From Bacillota bacterium (lineage in GTDB: Bacteria > Bacillota > Desulfotomaculia > Desulfotomaculales > Desulforudaceae): a stretch of DNA of 64,000 nucleotides. The position numbers and the translations under genes are program-made. The stretch lies in contig JBFLXL010000010.1 of NCBI GenBank assembly GCA_040757205.1, positions 17,712 to 81,711 on the forward strand, written 5' to 3'. Within the stretch, counting starts at the first letter, position 1; each line of letters opens with the position of its first letter. Under the pieces are notes generated by a model. It had not been told where the DNA came from. It searched no databases and saw only the letters and a list, made by a program, of their open reading frames with translations. This document shows, one piece after another, positions 8,799-17,228 of the stretch.

Positions 8799-9247
8799 GG
8801 ACCGCACCTCCCTTCGGCGGCCGCGGCGTGCACCAGCGGGAATACAGGCCCCAGAAGCCGCACCCGCCCCGTGAACTCGGCCGCCATCCGCGCAAAAGAC
8901 GGGCCCATTGACGCCGCCAGATGGTGCATTTCCAGCCGTTCGGCCTCCAGCCCGACCTCGGAGAGAAACGTCCGCATCCGCTCCACCCGCCTGCCGGCCC
9001 GGGTGTTTCCCACCAGGTAGTGACAGCTGCCCTCCAGACACCCGGCCACCACCACACCGTCGGCGCCGCCCGCAAAGGCGCGCAGGATGGACTCCTCGTC
9101 AACCCGGCCCGAGCAGGGCACCCGGATGATCCGCACTTCCGAGGGGTACTGCAGGCGCATTATCCCGGCCGTGTCCGCCGCGCCGTAGGCGCAGTGGTGG
9201 CAGCAGAAGGCGATGATTTTGGGCTGCCATTTTTTCTCGACCGTCAT
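8795..9247 (-). CDS. mvhD: MvhD/FlpD-type hydrogenase iron-sulfur (electron transfer) subunit
   Basis: 150 residues. The MvhD family signature is clear: IIAFCCHHCAYGAADTAG, then IRVPCSGRVD and VVAGCLEGSCHYLVGN, giving cysteines for a [2Fe-2S] cluster. In methanogens and acetogens MvhD transfers electrons between HdrA and a partner enzyme. Here no hdrA is adjacent; its partner appears to be MetVF. The ATG overlaps the TGA of the small remnant ORF upstream (ATGA), and the stop overlaps the metV start. Confidence 0.92.
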   Translation of the reverse strand: MTVEKKWQPKIIAFCCHHCAYGAADTAGIMRLQYPSEVRIIRVPCSGRVDEESILRAFAGGADGVVVAGCLEGSCHYLVGNTRAGRRVERMRTFLSEVGLEAERLEMHHLAASMGPSFARMAAEFTGRVRLLGPVFPLVHAAAAEGRCGP

Positions 9248-9333
9248 CTTGCTGACAGGTGGCAGACAATAAGTGCCGCCATCGTTGTTTTACCGGGGCC
9301 GCCCTTGCCCGCCGGGGCTTTTGTCAGATCCAC
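9244..9333 (-). pseudogene. 29-codon remnant of a ParA/CooC-like P-loop ATPase, now leader ORF of mvhD
   Basis: From a GTG with RBS AAGGAGGAGAAAGGACA the frame reads through AGKGGPGKTTMAALIVCHL and stops at a TGA that overlaps the mvhD start. The motif is the deviant Walker A of MinD/CooC ATPases (compare SGKGGVGKTTIAAALI in the intact cooC at 21231), with Val replaced by Pro. Nothing of the rest of the ATPase follows. It looks like the preserved first 25 or so codons of a lost ATPase gene whose ribosome binding site may still feed translation of mvhD. Confidence 0.6.
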
Positions 9334-9665
9334 TGTCCTTTCTCCTCCTTGAAGATGCAGATGTGTAGTTAGTTGATACTCCATTAGTTGTCTTTTATGG
9401 AGCCAGTATAGGAGATACGCTTTCCCCCCGGCAACGATTGGGCTGTGAAATGCTTACTAAGCACGGTGAAGTGAGTGTATGAAAAGTGGATTGGAACCTG
9501 AAAGTCACAGATCGTTTCGCCGATCTCGGCCAACTACGGCTTTGCCGGGAAAGAGTCGGGGTACCCGGGGGCAGGCGGCAAGCACGCGCGGCAAGCACGC
9601 GTTGTTTACTTGCGCCGAACCGAGCAGAGTCGGGGTACCCGGTACCGAGGGGGCGGGCGGCATTG
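9334..9665. other. Intergenic region acsD-mvhD holding a shared dyad motif and GC-rich repeats
   Basis: 332 bases without a gene. At 9437-9473 is a motif (plus strand core CTGTGAAATGCTTACTAAGC) that matches one upstream of cdhA (24427-24463) at about 25 of 33 positions and contains the perfect dyad TGCTTA-C-TAAGCA (9451-9463). Further left, 9545-9655 carries two copies of GTCGGGGTACCCG and a repeated GGCAAGCACGCG, members or relatives of the GC-rich repeat family seen in the pyr operon. The motif is about 105-140 bases upstream of the mvhD leader ORF. Confidence 0.5.
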
Positions 9666-10562
9666 TTAAGACAGCTCGGTGATCATTTTCCGCACCAGTT
9701 GCATGCTGTCCGGTGAACTCATTACAGCGAGGTTGGCTCCGGCCAGGAACAGGGTCAGGGTGGTTATGGCTTCCCAGAGAATCCCCTGCTGGGTGTTTTC
9801 CCGGGCTTCTTTTGTTTTCCAGCAGTCCCGGCCGACGTTCGCAATCATAGGCATTTTCATCATGTCGTCGGTGTAGATCACCGCCACCTGTTTAATCCGC
9901 TCTATGACCGAAAAGCTGTACTCCATGCCGTATCCCAGCGCGGAGGATAAGGGGTCGATGACGATCCGCTCCTTGGGGAAGAACTTGGACAGCTTGATGT
10001 TTAGTTCTTTGGCCAGGTTGATGTCCAGCGGGGACTGGGCGATCACCCGATGTCCATTCTCCAGGGCCGCCCTCCCGATCTCCTCGTAGTTCTCCTTCAT
10101 CACCGGCCCCAAGAGTACGGCGTCGCCCGCCAAGGCTCCGGCAATCTCTTTCAGCGCCCGGGCGTCGGCGTCCTTCTCGCCGACCCCGTAAACGATCAAA
10201 GGCACCGGCAGGGCGTCCGAGAGTTCCTTCACCCTGGAGGCTAAAGCCGGCACGTCAACATCTTCGGTCCCGGCGGAAGCCAGGTAGAGACAAATGAGGT
10301 CCGCCCGGTACACCTCCAGACATTTTTTTGCCCACGCCACCGGCGAGGCAACGACGTCGCCGAAGCGGGCGCGCAGGTGTTCCGGCCACGTTTGGGGCGG
10401 GCTATCCCAGACCTCCAGCGCAATCAGCGGGGGATGAGGCAGTTTTCCTTCAAATGAATGAAAAGGAAGGGTGTTTTCCCCGCCGAGGGTAATTGTTTTA
10501 TCCTCTTTCCCGAAAGTCACCTCGAGGACATTCCCTTTATAGGTCTCCAGATACTCTTTCAT
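9666..10562 (-). CDS. acsD: Corrinoid iron-sulfur protein, small subunit
   Basis: 298 residues from the ATG at 10562. It is the TIM-barrel small subunit (CdhD/AcsD) that, with AcsC, carries the methyl group from the methyltransferase to acetyl-CoA synthase. Recognised by the run LGGENTLPFHSFEG, LIALEVWDSPP, the middle PLIVYGVGEKDADA and the C-terminal VIDPLSSALGYGMEYSFSVI plus TKEARENTQQGILWEAIT. It follows acsE by about 30 bases and is the last gene of the cdhA-acsD unit. Confidence 0.95.
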   Translation of the reverse strand: MKEYLETYKGNVLEVTFGKEDKTITLGGENTLPFHSFEGKLPHPPLIALEVWDSPPQTWPEHLRARFGDVVASPVAWAKKCLEVYRADLICLYLASAGTEDVDVPALASRVKELSDALPVPLIVYGVGEKDADARALKEIAGALAGDAVLLGPVMKENYEEIGRAALENGHRVIAQSPLDINLAKELNIKLSKFFPKERIVIDPLSSALGYGMEYSFSVIERIKQVAVIYTDDMMKMPMIANVGRDCWKTKEARENTQQGILWEAITTLTLFLAGANLAVMSSPDSMQLVRKMITELS

Positions 10563-10593
10563 CAAAGCCTTCCGCTCCTTTCCACGAGAAAGC

Positions 10594-11466
10594 CTAGACT
10601 TCCAGCCAGGAGTGGGAATACAGTACTTTTCCCGCCAATACGTTCACCGTCTTGACGAGTTCCGCTTCCGGCGGCGGAAGGTCGGCCGGGTTGATTTCTT
10701 CGTCCATCGCCCGGTGGATCAGTTCTGTCTGCGCCGGTCTTTCCCCCCGAACCAGGGCGATCAGTTCGCGGTCGAAGCTGTCCACGATGGCCGAATAAAG
10801 GCCGTGCCGCTGCAACATTGCCAACTCCACCCGGCTTAGAATGCTTCTCAGGTGGCGGGGCACACCGTTGATCATATTGGATAAGCCCAGGGTCGATTTG
10901 GCTCCCGGCGCAATGTCCGGCAACATGCTCATAAACTCCAGCAACTGCACCACCTGGGGCTGGTCCACCCCGATCGGCATCATGATGGGGTCGACCCAGA
11001 TGTTTTCGTTGGGGATGCCGATCTCGTTGGCATGGGCGATGGTCTCCATAATCGCTTCGGCCCGGGCGGCCGTGTCGGAAGGAATCCCCTTGTCGGTGAG
11101 GACCGATAAGATCACATCACAATTATATTTTTGGGCCAGCGGGAGCATTTCCCTTTTGCTGTCTTCCCGGCCGGAGGCGGAATTTAAAAGCGGTCTTTTC
11201 CGGCAAACGGCGAGGCCGGCCTCCATTGCCCCGGGGTTTAAGGTGTCCAGCGAAAACGGGAGATCCACCACCTCCTGGACGACCTCCACCAGCCAACGCA
11301 TCACCTCCGGGTCTTTTCTGGCCGGTCCGATGTTCAGGTCGAGGTAATCCACCCCCGCAGCGGCCTGTTTTACGGCCAATTCCTGCAAGAGAAGGGCGTT
11401 CCGCTCCCTGACGGCCTCCGACACTACTTTGGCCAGTATATGGATGTTTTCCCCGATTAAAATCAT
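10594..11466 (-). CDS. acsE: Methyltetrahydrofolate:corrinoid iron-sulfur protein methyltransferase
   Basis: 290 residues. Moves the methyl group of methyl-THF to the cobalt of AcsCD. The pterin-binding barrel is evident: MILIGENIHI, GVDYLDLNIGPARKDPE, PFSLDTLNPGAMEAGL, LLNSASGRED, and WVDPIMMPIGVDQPQV. I take the ATG at 11466, two bases after the acsC TAA with RBS GGAGGAACATAAGG; ten extra codons upstream are open but overlap acsC. Confidence 0.96.
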   Translation of the reverse strand: MILIGENIHILAKVVSEAVRERNALLLQELAVKQAAAGVDYLDLNIGPARKDPEVMRWLVEVVQEVVDLPFSLDTLNPGAMEAGLAVCRKRPLLNSASGREDSKREMLPLAQKYNCDVILSVLTDKGIPSDTAARAEAIMETIAHANEIGIPNENIWVDPIMMPIGVDQPQVVQLLEFMSMLPDIAPGAKSTLGLSNMINGVPRHLRSILSRVELAMLQRHGLYSAIVDSFDRELIALVRGERPAQTELIHRAMDEEINPADLPPPEAELVKTVNVLAGKVLYSHSWLEV

Positions 11467-11468
11467 CC

Positions 11469-12848
11469 TTATGTTCCTCCTTCTGCTTCCTTCCATTTGG
11501 CGAACAGTTTGGGCATAAACGCGGGTAGTTCTTCGGCCTCTTTGGGCCCCACAATGATCTCCCAGCCGGGCAGTTCGTCTTCGATCTCACCTTTGATCCG
11601 GGCGGCCAAGCCGGGGATAATGAGCCTCTTTTTCTTCAGTTTTCCTTCCAAACCACTGTTTTTGATAAATGGGCCGATGGTCTCCCCGGCGAATTTGCCC
11701 GTTGACCACGCGGCCAGGACGCACAACCCGTCGGTTCCCTTCACACCCAGATAACCGGGGATTTTGCTTGCTTCCACGCCGCTCGCCACCGCGAAATAGG
11801 TCAGGGCGAAGTTGGTGGTGAGCACAACAGGCGATACTTCGTTTGGCGCACCAATTTCGTAGACTTTCTCTTCCACCGCCAGCGGCACACGCGGGTCGGT
11901 GTAAATATTGAGCCGGTGAACCAGCAGGGGAAAAAGCGTTTCTTTGTCCAGGTCGCTGAGCACAATTACCGAAGCATACTTGATCACCAGGGCCGCGGCC
12001 AAGAGCGCTTCTTGGGCCGCGTCTTCGGCCTTCAGCGGTAGGAAGGAAATGATCGGGTACCCCAGCGGCCGGAAGGTGTGCCTTAAAGCAGCCCGCCTGA
12101 TCAGGGTGTAATCCCGGAGGGACTCCTTCAGATTCTGCGGGGAGGTGTCGATCATGATCTCCGAAACACCGGCGGCTCTTAGCTTCGTGGTTACGGCCAC
12201 AACCTCTTCCAAGTTTTGACCCCTCACCGCTACGGGAACGACCTTTTTCTTTAAGCCGGGGAGAGCCTCCTCCAAATTGGCGCTGGTAAGCGGGTACAAA
12301 AGCGGCTTTTGCTCGGCAACCAGGTCGCGGGCGGCAAAAAGCACCTCCAGGTCCTCGCACATCAACACCATGGGCCGCTTTTCCCGGGCCACCCCGGCAA
12401 CCACGGACAGGTACCTTTCTTTACTGCCGCTTTCAAATTTAAGGACCACAAGGTCGGCCCGCAGGTTGAAGGTTACCCAAGTGAATTCGTATTCATCAAG
12501 CCTTTTCAACTTGGCGTTTATGGCCTGATCGGTCTCGATGTCGGAAATCAACACGGCCAGGCCGGGTGGGCGCAAAAAGGTCTTCTCGTGGCGATGGACG
12601 ACCTCTTCTTCCCCCACCGTCAGCATCCTTTCACCGGTGCCCACGCTGACCAGCCTGATGGGTGGGGTGATGGCGTCAATGATCCACTCCTTCACTTCCG
12701 GATCAAGATAGGGACACTTTTCCAGCGACACCCCGCCGGAGATCAATTTCATGGCAAAGGCCAGACAGGTGGGAAATCCGCATTCCTTGCAGTTCTTCTT
12801 CCCCCCGTCGGGGAGCTTTTTCTGGATGTCGGACGGTTTTAGAGGCAT
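11469..12848 (-). CDS. acsC: Corrinoid iron-sulfur protein, large subunit
   Basis: 459 residues. The N-terminal [4Fe-4S] domain has the AcsC/CdhE pattern CKECGFPTCLAFAMKLISGG ending in C44 (EKCPYL); the middle is a TIM barrel; the C-terminal part (from about 320, including KIPGYLGVKGTDGLCVLAAWSTGKFAG) binds the corrinoid. The cluster keeps the cobalt in the Co(I) state. The spacer from cdhC contains a perfect hairpin with T-runs (12884-12904) that could lower expression relative to cdhC. Confidence 0.95.
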   Translation of the reverse strand: MPLKPSDIQKKLPDGGKKNCKECGFPTCLAFAMKLISGGVSLEKCPYLDPEVKEWIIDAITPPIRLVSVGTGERMLTVGEEEVVHRHEKTFLRPPGLAVLISDIETDQAINAKLKRLDEYEFTWVTFNLRADLVVLKFESGSKERYLSVVAGVAREKRPMVLMCEDLEVLFAARDLVAEQKPLLYPLTSANLEEALPGLKKKVVPVAVRGQNLEEVVAVTTKLRAAGVSEIMIDTSPQNLKESLRDYTLIRRAALRHTFRPLGYPIISFLPLKAEDAAQEALLAAALVIKYASVIVLSDLDKETLFPLLVHRLNIYTDPRVPLAVEEKVYEIGAPNEVSPVVLTTNFALTYFAVASGVEASKIPGYLGVKGTDGLCVLAAWSTGKFAGETIGPFIKNSGLEGKLKKKRLIIPGLAARIKGEIEDELPGWEIIVGPKEAEELPAFMPKLFAKWKEAEGGT

Positions 12849-12883
12849 GTACTCCCCCTCCTTCGAAAATTGACTCTTACCTC

Positions 12884-12904
12884 AAAAGGGGCCAGGCCCC
12901 TTTT
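12884..12904. terminator. Perfect hairpin AAAAGGGGCC-A-GGCCCCTTTT between cdhC and acsC
   Basis: A 10-bp perfect palindrome ending in T-runs on both strands, 6 bases beyond the cdhC stop. In form it is a bidirectional intrinsic terminator, but it lies inside an apparent operon (acsC starts 36 bases downstream), so it may act as a partial terminator or RNA-stabilising hairpin that sets the cdhC:acsC ratio. Confidence 0.5.
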
Positions 12905-12910
12905 TGCCCG

Positions 12911-14110
12911 CTAACCACCCATAACGGGATGCTCCACTTTTTGGAGAAACTCGATCAGGTCGTCGACGTTTTTGACCTCCTTTTCAGAAGCGATTTTATC
13001 GAAAAGGTCGGGGGGGATGGCCTCTTTTACCATTTCTTTAATCGTGCCGGGCATCCAGACCACCCTTCGCAATCCGCCGTCGGTGATCAGGAACTTGGGG
13101 GATTTCAGATAGGAAATGGCCATTCCCACGTACCCTTCCCGCTGTTGGCCGCCGCTGGCCTGAGCGGCCAGGGTGGAGAAGGGAGCACCGATGACCGCTT
13201 CTCCGACAAAGTCGCGGTGGATGATGCCGAAGCCGTCCACCTCCGGAATATAGAAGCAGATCGACTGGAAGCAGCCGCAGGCGGTGTGGGGGTTTTCCAG
13301 GGCGCTGTGCAGGCAGCAAACAGAAATCCGGCCCAAGGATCTTTGCGTCACGACCTCGTTGACCCCGCTGTAAATGTGTTTTTCGGGATCCAAGAGTTCG
13401 CCTTTCGGTACGGCAAAAATGGCTCCCTCCGGGTCGATCTTGGAGGAGGCTCTCCCGTCCAACCAGCTGATGGCGCCGCACAGGGACATCCGCTCCGGCG
13501 TGATGATGCACACGTGGGTGGGCGCGAAGCTCTGGCAGAGAACACAGCCGTAGAATTCCTCCACCTCTTCCTCGGTCATGCCCTTCAGGCGTGCGTCCCG
13601 GGCGTCGTAAACCGGCCGCGCTTTTAAAACATGCTCTTTTACCTTTTCAGGGTCGGTGATAAAGGTGACCTGCATTTTTTCGATGATGGGCAGCTCGTTG
13701 GTAAAAAGCATGATCATTATTTGACCGATCTCTTGTAAAGACTGCAGTCCTTTTTTGTGGCTTTCCTTGTGCAGCCGCAGCCAAACATGGTCCCTTTGCG
13801 CCATGTGCCAGAAACCCTCGATGTAATTGCAGTACTGGTGGATACGGCGTTCGAAAACGGGCTCCATATCTCTTTCCAGTTGTTCTCCGACCACTTCCAC
13901 GCTGATGAAGAGAGGGGAGGTGGTGCCCTCCGCCATGTCTTTAATGTCCGGGCCGATGACGGCCACTCTTTCGTGCTCGACTTCATTTGTGGATCTTAAG
14001 GTGACCAATTCTCCTTTGTATTCGCACCGGGGTCCGCCGAATTCAACGTAGAAGTCGTGTTTTCTTACGCTTTCGCCTTCGTACTGGGGTCCCACGTCTA
14101 CCGGGAACAT
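12911..14110 (-). CDS. cdhC: Acetyl-CoA synthase, archaeal-length catalytic subunit (CdhC type)
   Basis: 399 residues. It condenses the corrinoid methyl group, CO and CoA to acetyl-CoA. The A-cluster cysteines are visible in EEFYGCVLCQSF, MSLCGAISW and TACGCFQSICFYIPEVDG, the CGC motif binding the distal nickel. Typical bacterial AcsB is about 730 residues, with an N-terminal domain of about 310 residues that contacts CODH; that domain is absent here and no stretch encoding it lies upstream. The length and start match archaeal CdhC. RBS GAAGGAGGAGG before the ATG. The upstream gap holds a DUF166 gene fragment rather than the missing domain. Confidence 0.93.
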   Translation of the reverse strand: MFPVDVGPQYEGESVRKHDFYVEFGGPRCEYKGELVTLRSTNEVEHERVAVIGPDIKDMAEGTTSPLFISVEVVGEQLERDMEPVFERRIHQYCNYIEGFWHMAQRDHVWLRLHKESHKKGLQSLQEIGQIMIMLFTNELPIIEKMQVTFITDPEKVKEHVLKARPVYDARDARLKGMTEEEVEEFYGCVLCQSFAPTHVCIITPERMSLCGAISWLDGRASSKIDPEGAIFAVPKGELLDPEKHIYSGVNEVVTQRSLGRISVCCLHSALENPHTACGCFQSICFYIPEVDGFGIIHRDFVGEAVIGAPFSTLAAQASGGQQREGYVGMAISYLKSPKFLITDGGLRRVVWMPGTIKEMVKEAIPPDLFDKIASEKEVKNVDDLIEFLQKVEHPVMGG

Positions 14111-14134
14111 TTTTCTCCTCCTCCTTCAAGGAAA

Positions 14135-14222
14135 ACGGTTTCTTTGGTTATCAATCCGACCTGATGCATCAAAGTGTTCCAAGGCCATGGTCGCCACGCG
14201 GGGGTGGACGGGGGTGGACATG
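14135..14222 (-). pseudogene. Fragment of a DUF166-like gene directly upstream of cdhC
   Basis: On the minus strand one frame reads HPRVATMALEH and the next reads TLMHQVGLITKETV. The intact DUF166-NuoE protein (19340-20467) has HPCVATMAHDQEIGDTLMHQAGLMTKTAV in one frame. At DNA level the two regions align well (for example GGCCATGGTCGCCACGC in both), with about 12 bases missing here and a frameshift. I read this as the decayed 3' end of a second DUF166 gene between the NuoG-like gene and cdhC. Confidence 0.6.
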
Positions 14223-14236
14223 GCCGCCGGCGCTTT

Positions 14237-17227
14237 TTACGGCGTGTATGGCAGCGGCCAAAATTGCGCCCGGCCCAGGCCGAAAAATTCGCTTTCGTGC
14301 AGCACGTCCGTCCCCGGGTGTTCTTTATCGGGGCAAGGCCAGCGCAAGCCCCCCACCTCCGGGTCGAGCCGGTCGTAGCTGATCCCCGCATGGGTGGGGT
14401 AGAGGGACGATATTTCCGCCATGATCTGGGAGGGATGGTTGCAGGTAAATCCCCCGGCTTTCATGCGGCGGGCGATTTCGCAGATAATCCACCAGTCCGG
14501 CTTAGCGGCCCCGGGCGGTTCGGCTGCTTGGCGGACGCGCTGGACAAGGCGGTCCACCGCCGTAAAGGTCCCCTCCTTTTCCGCAAAACCGGCCGTGGGA
14601 AGCACGACCTGCGCCAGCTTTGCCGTTTCGGTCAAAAACATGTCCTGGACCACCACGAAGGGGGCTTTTGAAAGGACCTGGCGCACGTTATCCGCCTCCG
14701 CCGCTCCTGGATTCACCGGGTCGGCGCCGATAATGTACCAGGCCTTCCTTTCGTTTTCCACCGACCCAGCGGGTTCGGGGACGGTGCACCCCCACGCGGC
14801 GGCCACTTTTTCCTTGCTCACCAAAGACCAAGGGTGGGTAACGTCCAGGTCAAGGAGGCCCCGGAAGTTGCTCCGGCCGACCAGAGGCACGAAACCCGCA
14901 CCCGGCTTGCCGTAGTTGCCGGTCACCAAGGCCAACTGGGCCAGCGCCCGGATGCTGTCCCGACCGCCTAAGCGTTCCGCGATTTCTTCGGACCAGAAGA
15001 GGAGGCCCGGCTTGCTGGTGGCGTACACCCGGGCCGCTTCCCGAAGCTGTGCGCCGGGAACGCCGGTGATTTCCACTGCTTTCTCGATGGTGAAATCGGC
15101 GAGGGATTTTTGAAAAGCGTCAAAATTAGTGGTCCTATCCCGGATAAACTCTTCGTCGTGGAGCTTTTCGTCCAAAATAGCCCTGACCATTCCCAGCAGC
15201 AAAAAAAGCTCCGTACCCGGGCGAAACGCAAGGCGAATGTGGGGCAACCGGCCGAGGGGTATTTCCCGGGAGTCGGCAATGATCAGTTTCGTCCCCCTTT
15301 TAACCGATTTGCCGATTTCGTAACCGATGAGCGGGTGGGACTCAGTAGGGCTGGCGCCAATCACCAAATGAGCGGCCGCCCTTTCAATTTGCCCGACGGG
15401 AACGGTCATGGCCGTGTTGCCCACGGTTTGGCCCAGGCCGTCCAACAATCCGGCCCGGCTGGTGAGCGACTCAATGTCGGCGATGTTGCTCGTTCCCAGC
15501 ACCGCCCAGGCGAACTTCAAGGCCAGGTAGATTTCTTCGTTGGTGACCCGGGGGCCGTACCAAACAACCGCCTCTTTCCCTTTGTACCGGGAAAATTCGC
15601 CGGCCACCAGGTCCAGCGCTTCTTCCCAGCCGGCTTCCACGAACCGGCCGTCTTTTTTGATTAAGGGGGTTTTCAGGCGGTCGGGGTGATTGAGTAGCGC
15701 CCAGCCGAACCGGCCCCTCCCGCAGAGGCGCCCTCGGCTCGTTTGGTGGTTGAGGTTGCGGCGCACACTGACCGGCCTGCCGCCCCGGGTGCCGAAATAT
15801 AAGCCGCAGCCAATCCCGCACGCCGCACACACCGTTTCCACTTCCCGGGCGGGCTGCACCAGCCCCTTGGGCAAAAGGGCCCCCACCGGGCAGCGAGCCA
15901 CGCATTCGCCGCAGGACTCGCAGGTTGACTCGGCCAGACTTGTTCCCTGCCGGGGGACCACCACCCTCCGGTTGTCCACACGTTTAAATTCCAGCGCGTC
16001 CGCGCCGTTGATCTGCCGGCAAGTGCGGAGGCAGATGCCGCAGGCGACGCAGCGGGAGCGGTCGAGAACAAAGTACGGATGGCTCTCGTCCACTTCCGCA
16101 AAGGGGGTTGGGGTACCCACCATTTCCTGGCGGACCCCGGTGTAGCCGACCACTTCTTGTAGTCTGCACCGGCCGTTTTTCGCGCAGTTCAGGCAGTCCC
16201 CGTTGTGACCGGCCAGGATTCCTTTCACCGCCGCCGCCTGCGCTTCCCGGGCCTGCGGCGAGCTGGTCCGCACGACCATCCCTTCCCCAGCCCGGGCCGT
16301 GCACGAAGGCACCACCTTGCCGTCGATTTCCACTGCGCAGACCCGGCATCCGCCGGAGCCCGTGAGTTCGGGGTGGAAACACAGGAAAGGAATGTAGAGG
16401 CCCACCTTTTGCGCCGCCTCTAAAACGGTGACTCCTCTCCCCACGCTCACTTCCAGGCCGTCAATGGTAAGGCTGACGGCCTCTGCCACCGGTCCCCTTT
16501 CTTTCGGAAAAGGGGGTGTTTCCGGGCGGCGCTCAACTCTTGCGACAACCCGGGGTGGAATGAGGACGCCCTCCCGGACCGGCTCGGCCGGCACTTTGGG
16601 CAAAAGGGCGCCCACGGGACAGCGGGCCACGCACTCGCCGCAGGAGACGCAGTTTGACTCGTGCAAAGGCTTGTTTCCGAAGGTGCCGATGGTGGTAGCG
16701 CGGCCCCGGAAAGCAAAGTCGATGGCGTTCACCTGGACGATCTCGCGGCACGTCCGTACGCAGATCCCGCATAAAAGGCACTTGTTGTAGTTTCTGACGA
16801 TCCACGGGTGCGTGTCGTCCAGGGGCTTTTTAAGCTCGACGCGCCTTAACTCCTTGAATTCGGTGGCTTCAAGGCCTAAGTAGCGGGCTACCTCCTGAAG
16901 CTTGCAGTTTAGGTTTTTCCCGCAGGTAAGGCAGTCCGACTCGTGTTCGGCCAGGATGACCCCTACTATGTGCCGGCGGTACTGGTCCAGGTTCGGGCTT
17001 TTGGTGGCGACCCGCATCCCATCGGCAACCGGCGTGCGGCAGGCGGCCACCATTTTCCCGTCGGCCTCGACCATGCACACCCGGCACAAGCCGGCCGGTT
17101 TTAGATCGGGGTGGTGGCAGAGATACGGAATATAGATGCCGTTTCTTAAAGCGGCCTCCAGTATGGTCACCCCTTTTCCGGGGACCCTGACGGGCAAGCC
17201 GTTAATGGTGAGTTTAACGGCCTCCAT
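14237..17227 (-). CDS. NuoG/FdhA-like protein with duplicated Fe-S front end and inactivated molybdopterin domain
   Basis: 996 residues. Two complete NuoG-type iron-sulfur modules lie in tandem: residues about 1-212 ([2Fe-2S] C37, C48, C51, C63; His-Cys cluster H95, C99, C102, C108; ferredoxin clusters near 150-160 and 193-203) and about 250-452 (same order). Then comes the molybdopterin-family cluster CAACGIGCG (467-475) and a catalytic-like domain. Aligned to FdhA of this window, the Sec/Cys position falls in IADIESLTSRAG near Ser590 and the following His is Arg. The protein also stops where FdhA continues into its MGD-binding C-terminal domain. It is therefore probably an electron-wiring subunit, not an oxidoreductase. 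It is adjacent to NuoF-like and NuoE-like genes, suggesting an NAD(P)H/ferredoxin complex serving CODH/ACS or MetVF. Confidence 0.85.
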   Translation of the reverse strand: MEAVKLTINGLPVRVPGKGVTILEAALRNGIYIPYLCHHPDLKPAGLCRVCMVEADGKMVAACRTPVADGMRVATKSPNLDQYRRHIVGVILAEHESDCLTCGKNLNCKLQEVARYLGLEATEFKELRRVELKKPLDDTHPWIVRNYNKCLLCGICVRTCREIVQVNAIDFAFRGRATTIGTFGNKPLHESNCVSCGECVARCPVGALLPKVPAEPVREGVLIPPRVVARVERRPETPPFPKERGPVAEAVSLTIDGLEVSVGRGVTVLEAAQKVGLYIPFLCFHPELTGSGGCRVCAVEIDGKVVPSCTARAGEGMVVRTSSPQAREAQAAAVKGILAGHNGDCLNCAKNGRCRLQEVVGYTGVRQEMVGTPTPFAEVDESHPYFVLDRSRCVACGICLRTCRQINGADALEFKRVDNRRVVVPRQGTSLAESTCESCGECVARCPVGALLPKGLVQPAREVETVCAACGIGCGLYFGTRGGRPVSVRRNLNHQTSRGRLCGRGRFGWALLNHPDRLKTPLIKKDGRFVEAGWEEALDLVAGEFSRYKGKEAVVWYGPRVTNEEIYLALKFAWAVLGTSNIADIESLTSRAGLLDGLGQTVGNTAMTVPVGQIERAAAHLVIGASPTESHPLIGYEIGKSVKRGTKLIIADSREIPLGRLPHIRLAFRPGTELFLLLGMVRAILDEKLHDEEFIRDRTTNFDAFQKSLADFTIEKAVEITGVPGAQLREAARVYATSKPGLLFWSEEIAERLGGRDSIRALAQLALVTGNYGKPGAGFVPLVGRSNFRGLLDLDVTHPWSLVSKEKVAAAWGCTVPEPAGSVENERKAWYIIGADPVNPGAAEADNVRQVLSKAPFVVVQDMFLTETAKLAQVVLPTAGFAEKEGTFTAVDRLVQRVRQAAEPPGAAKPDWWIICEIARRMKAGGFTCNHPSQIMAEISSLYPTHAGISYDRLDPEVGGLRWPCPDKEHPGTDVLHESEFFGLGRAQFWPLPYTP

Positions 17228-17228
17228 T

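Noticed and set aside
14098..14391. 97-codon frame between cdhC and the NuoG-like gene
   Set aside because: It is a mixture of antisense-free shadow of the NuoG-like 3' end and the DUF166 remnant, with no start signal.
16533..16805. Frameshift or assembly duplication as cause of the doubled Fe-S module
   Set aside because: The two modules are only moderately similar in sequence, both keep all cysteines, and the frame is continuous over 996 codons, so this is an old duplication.
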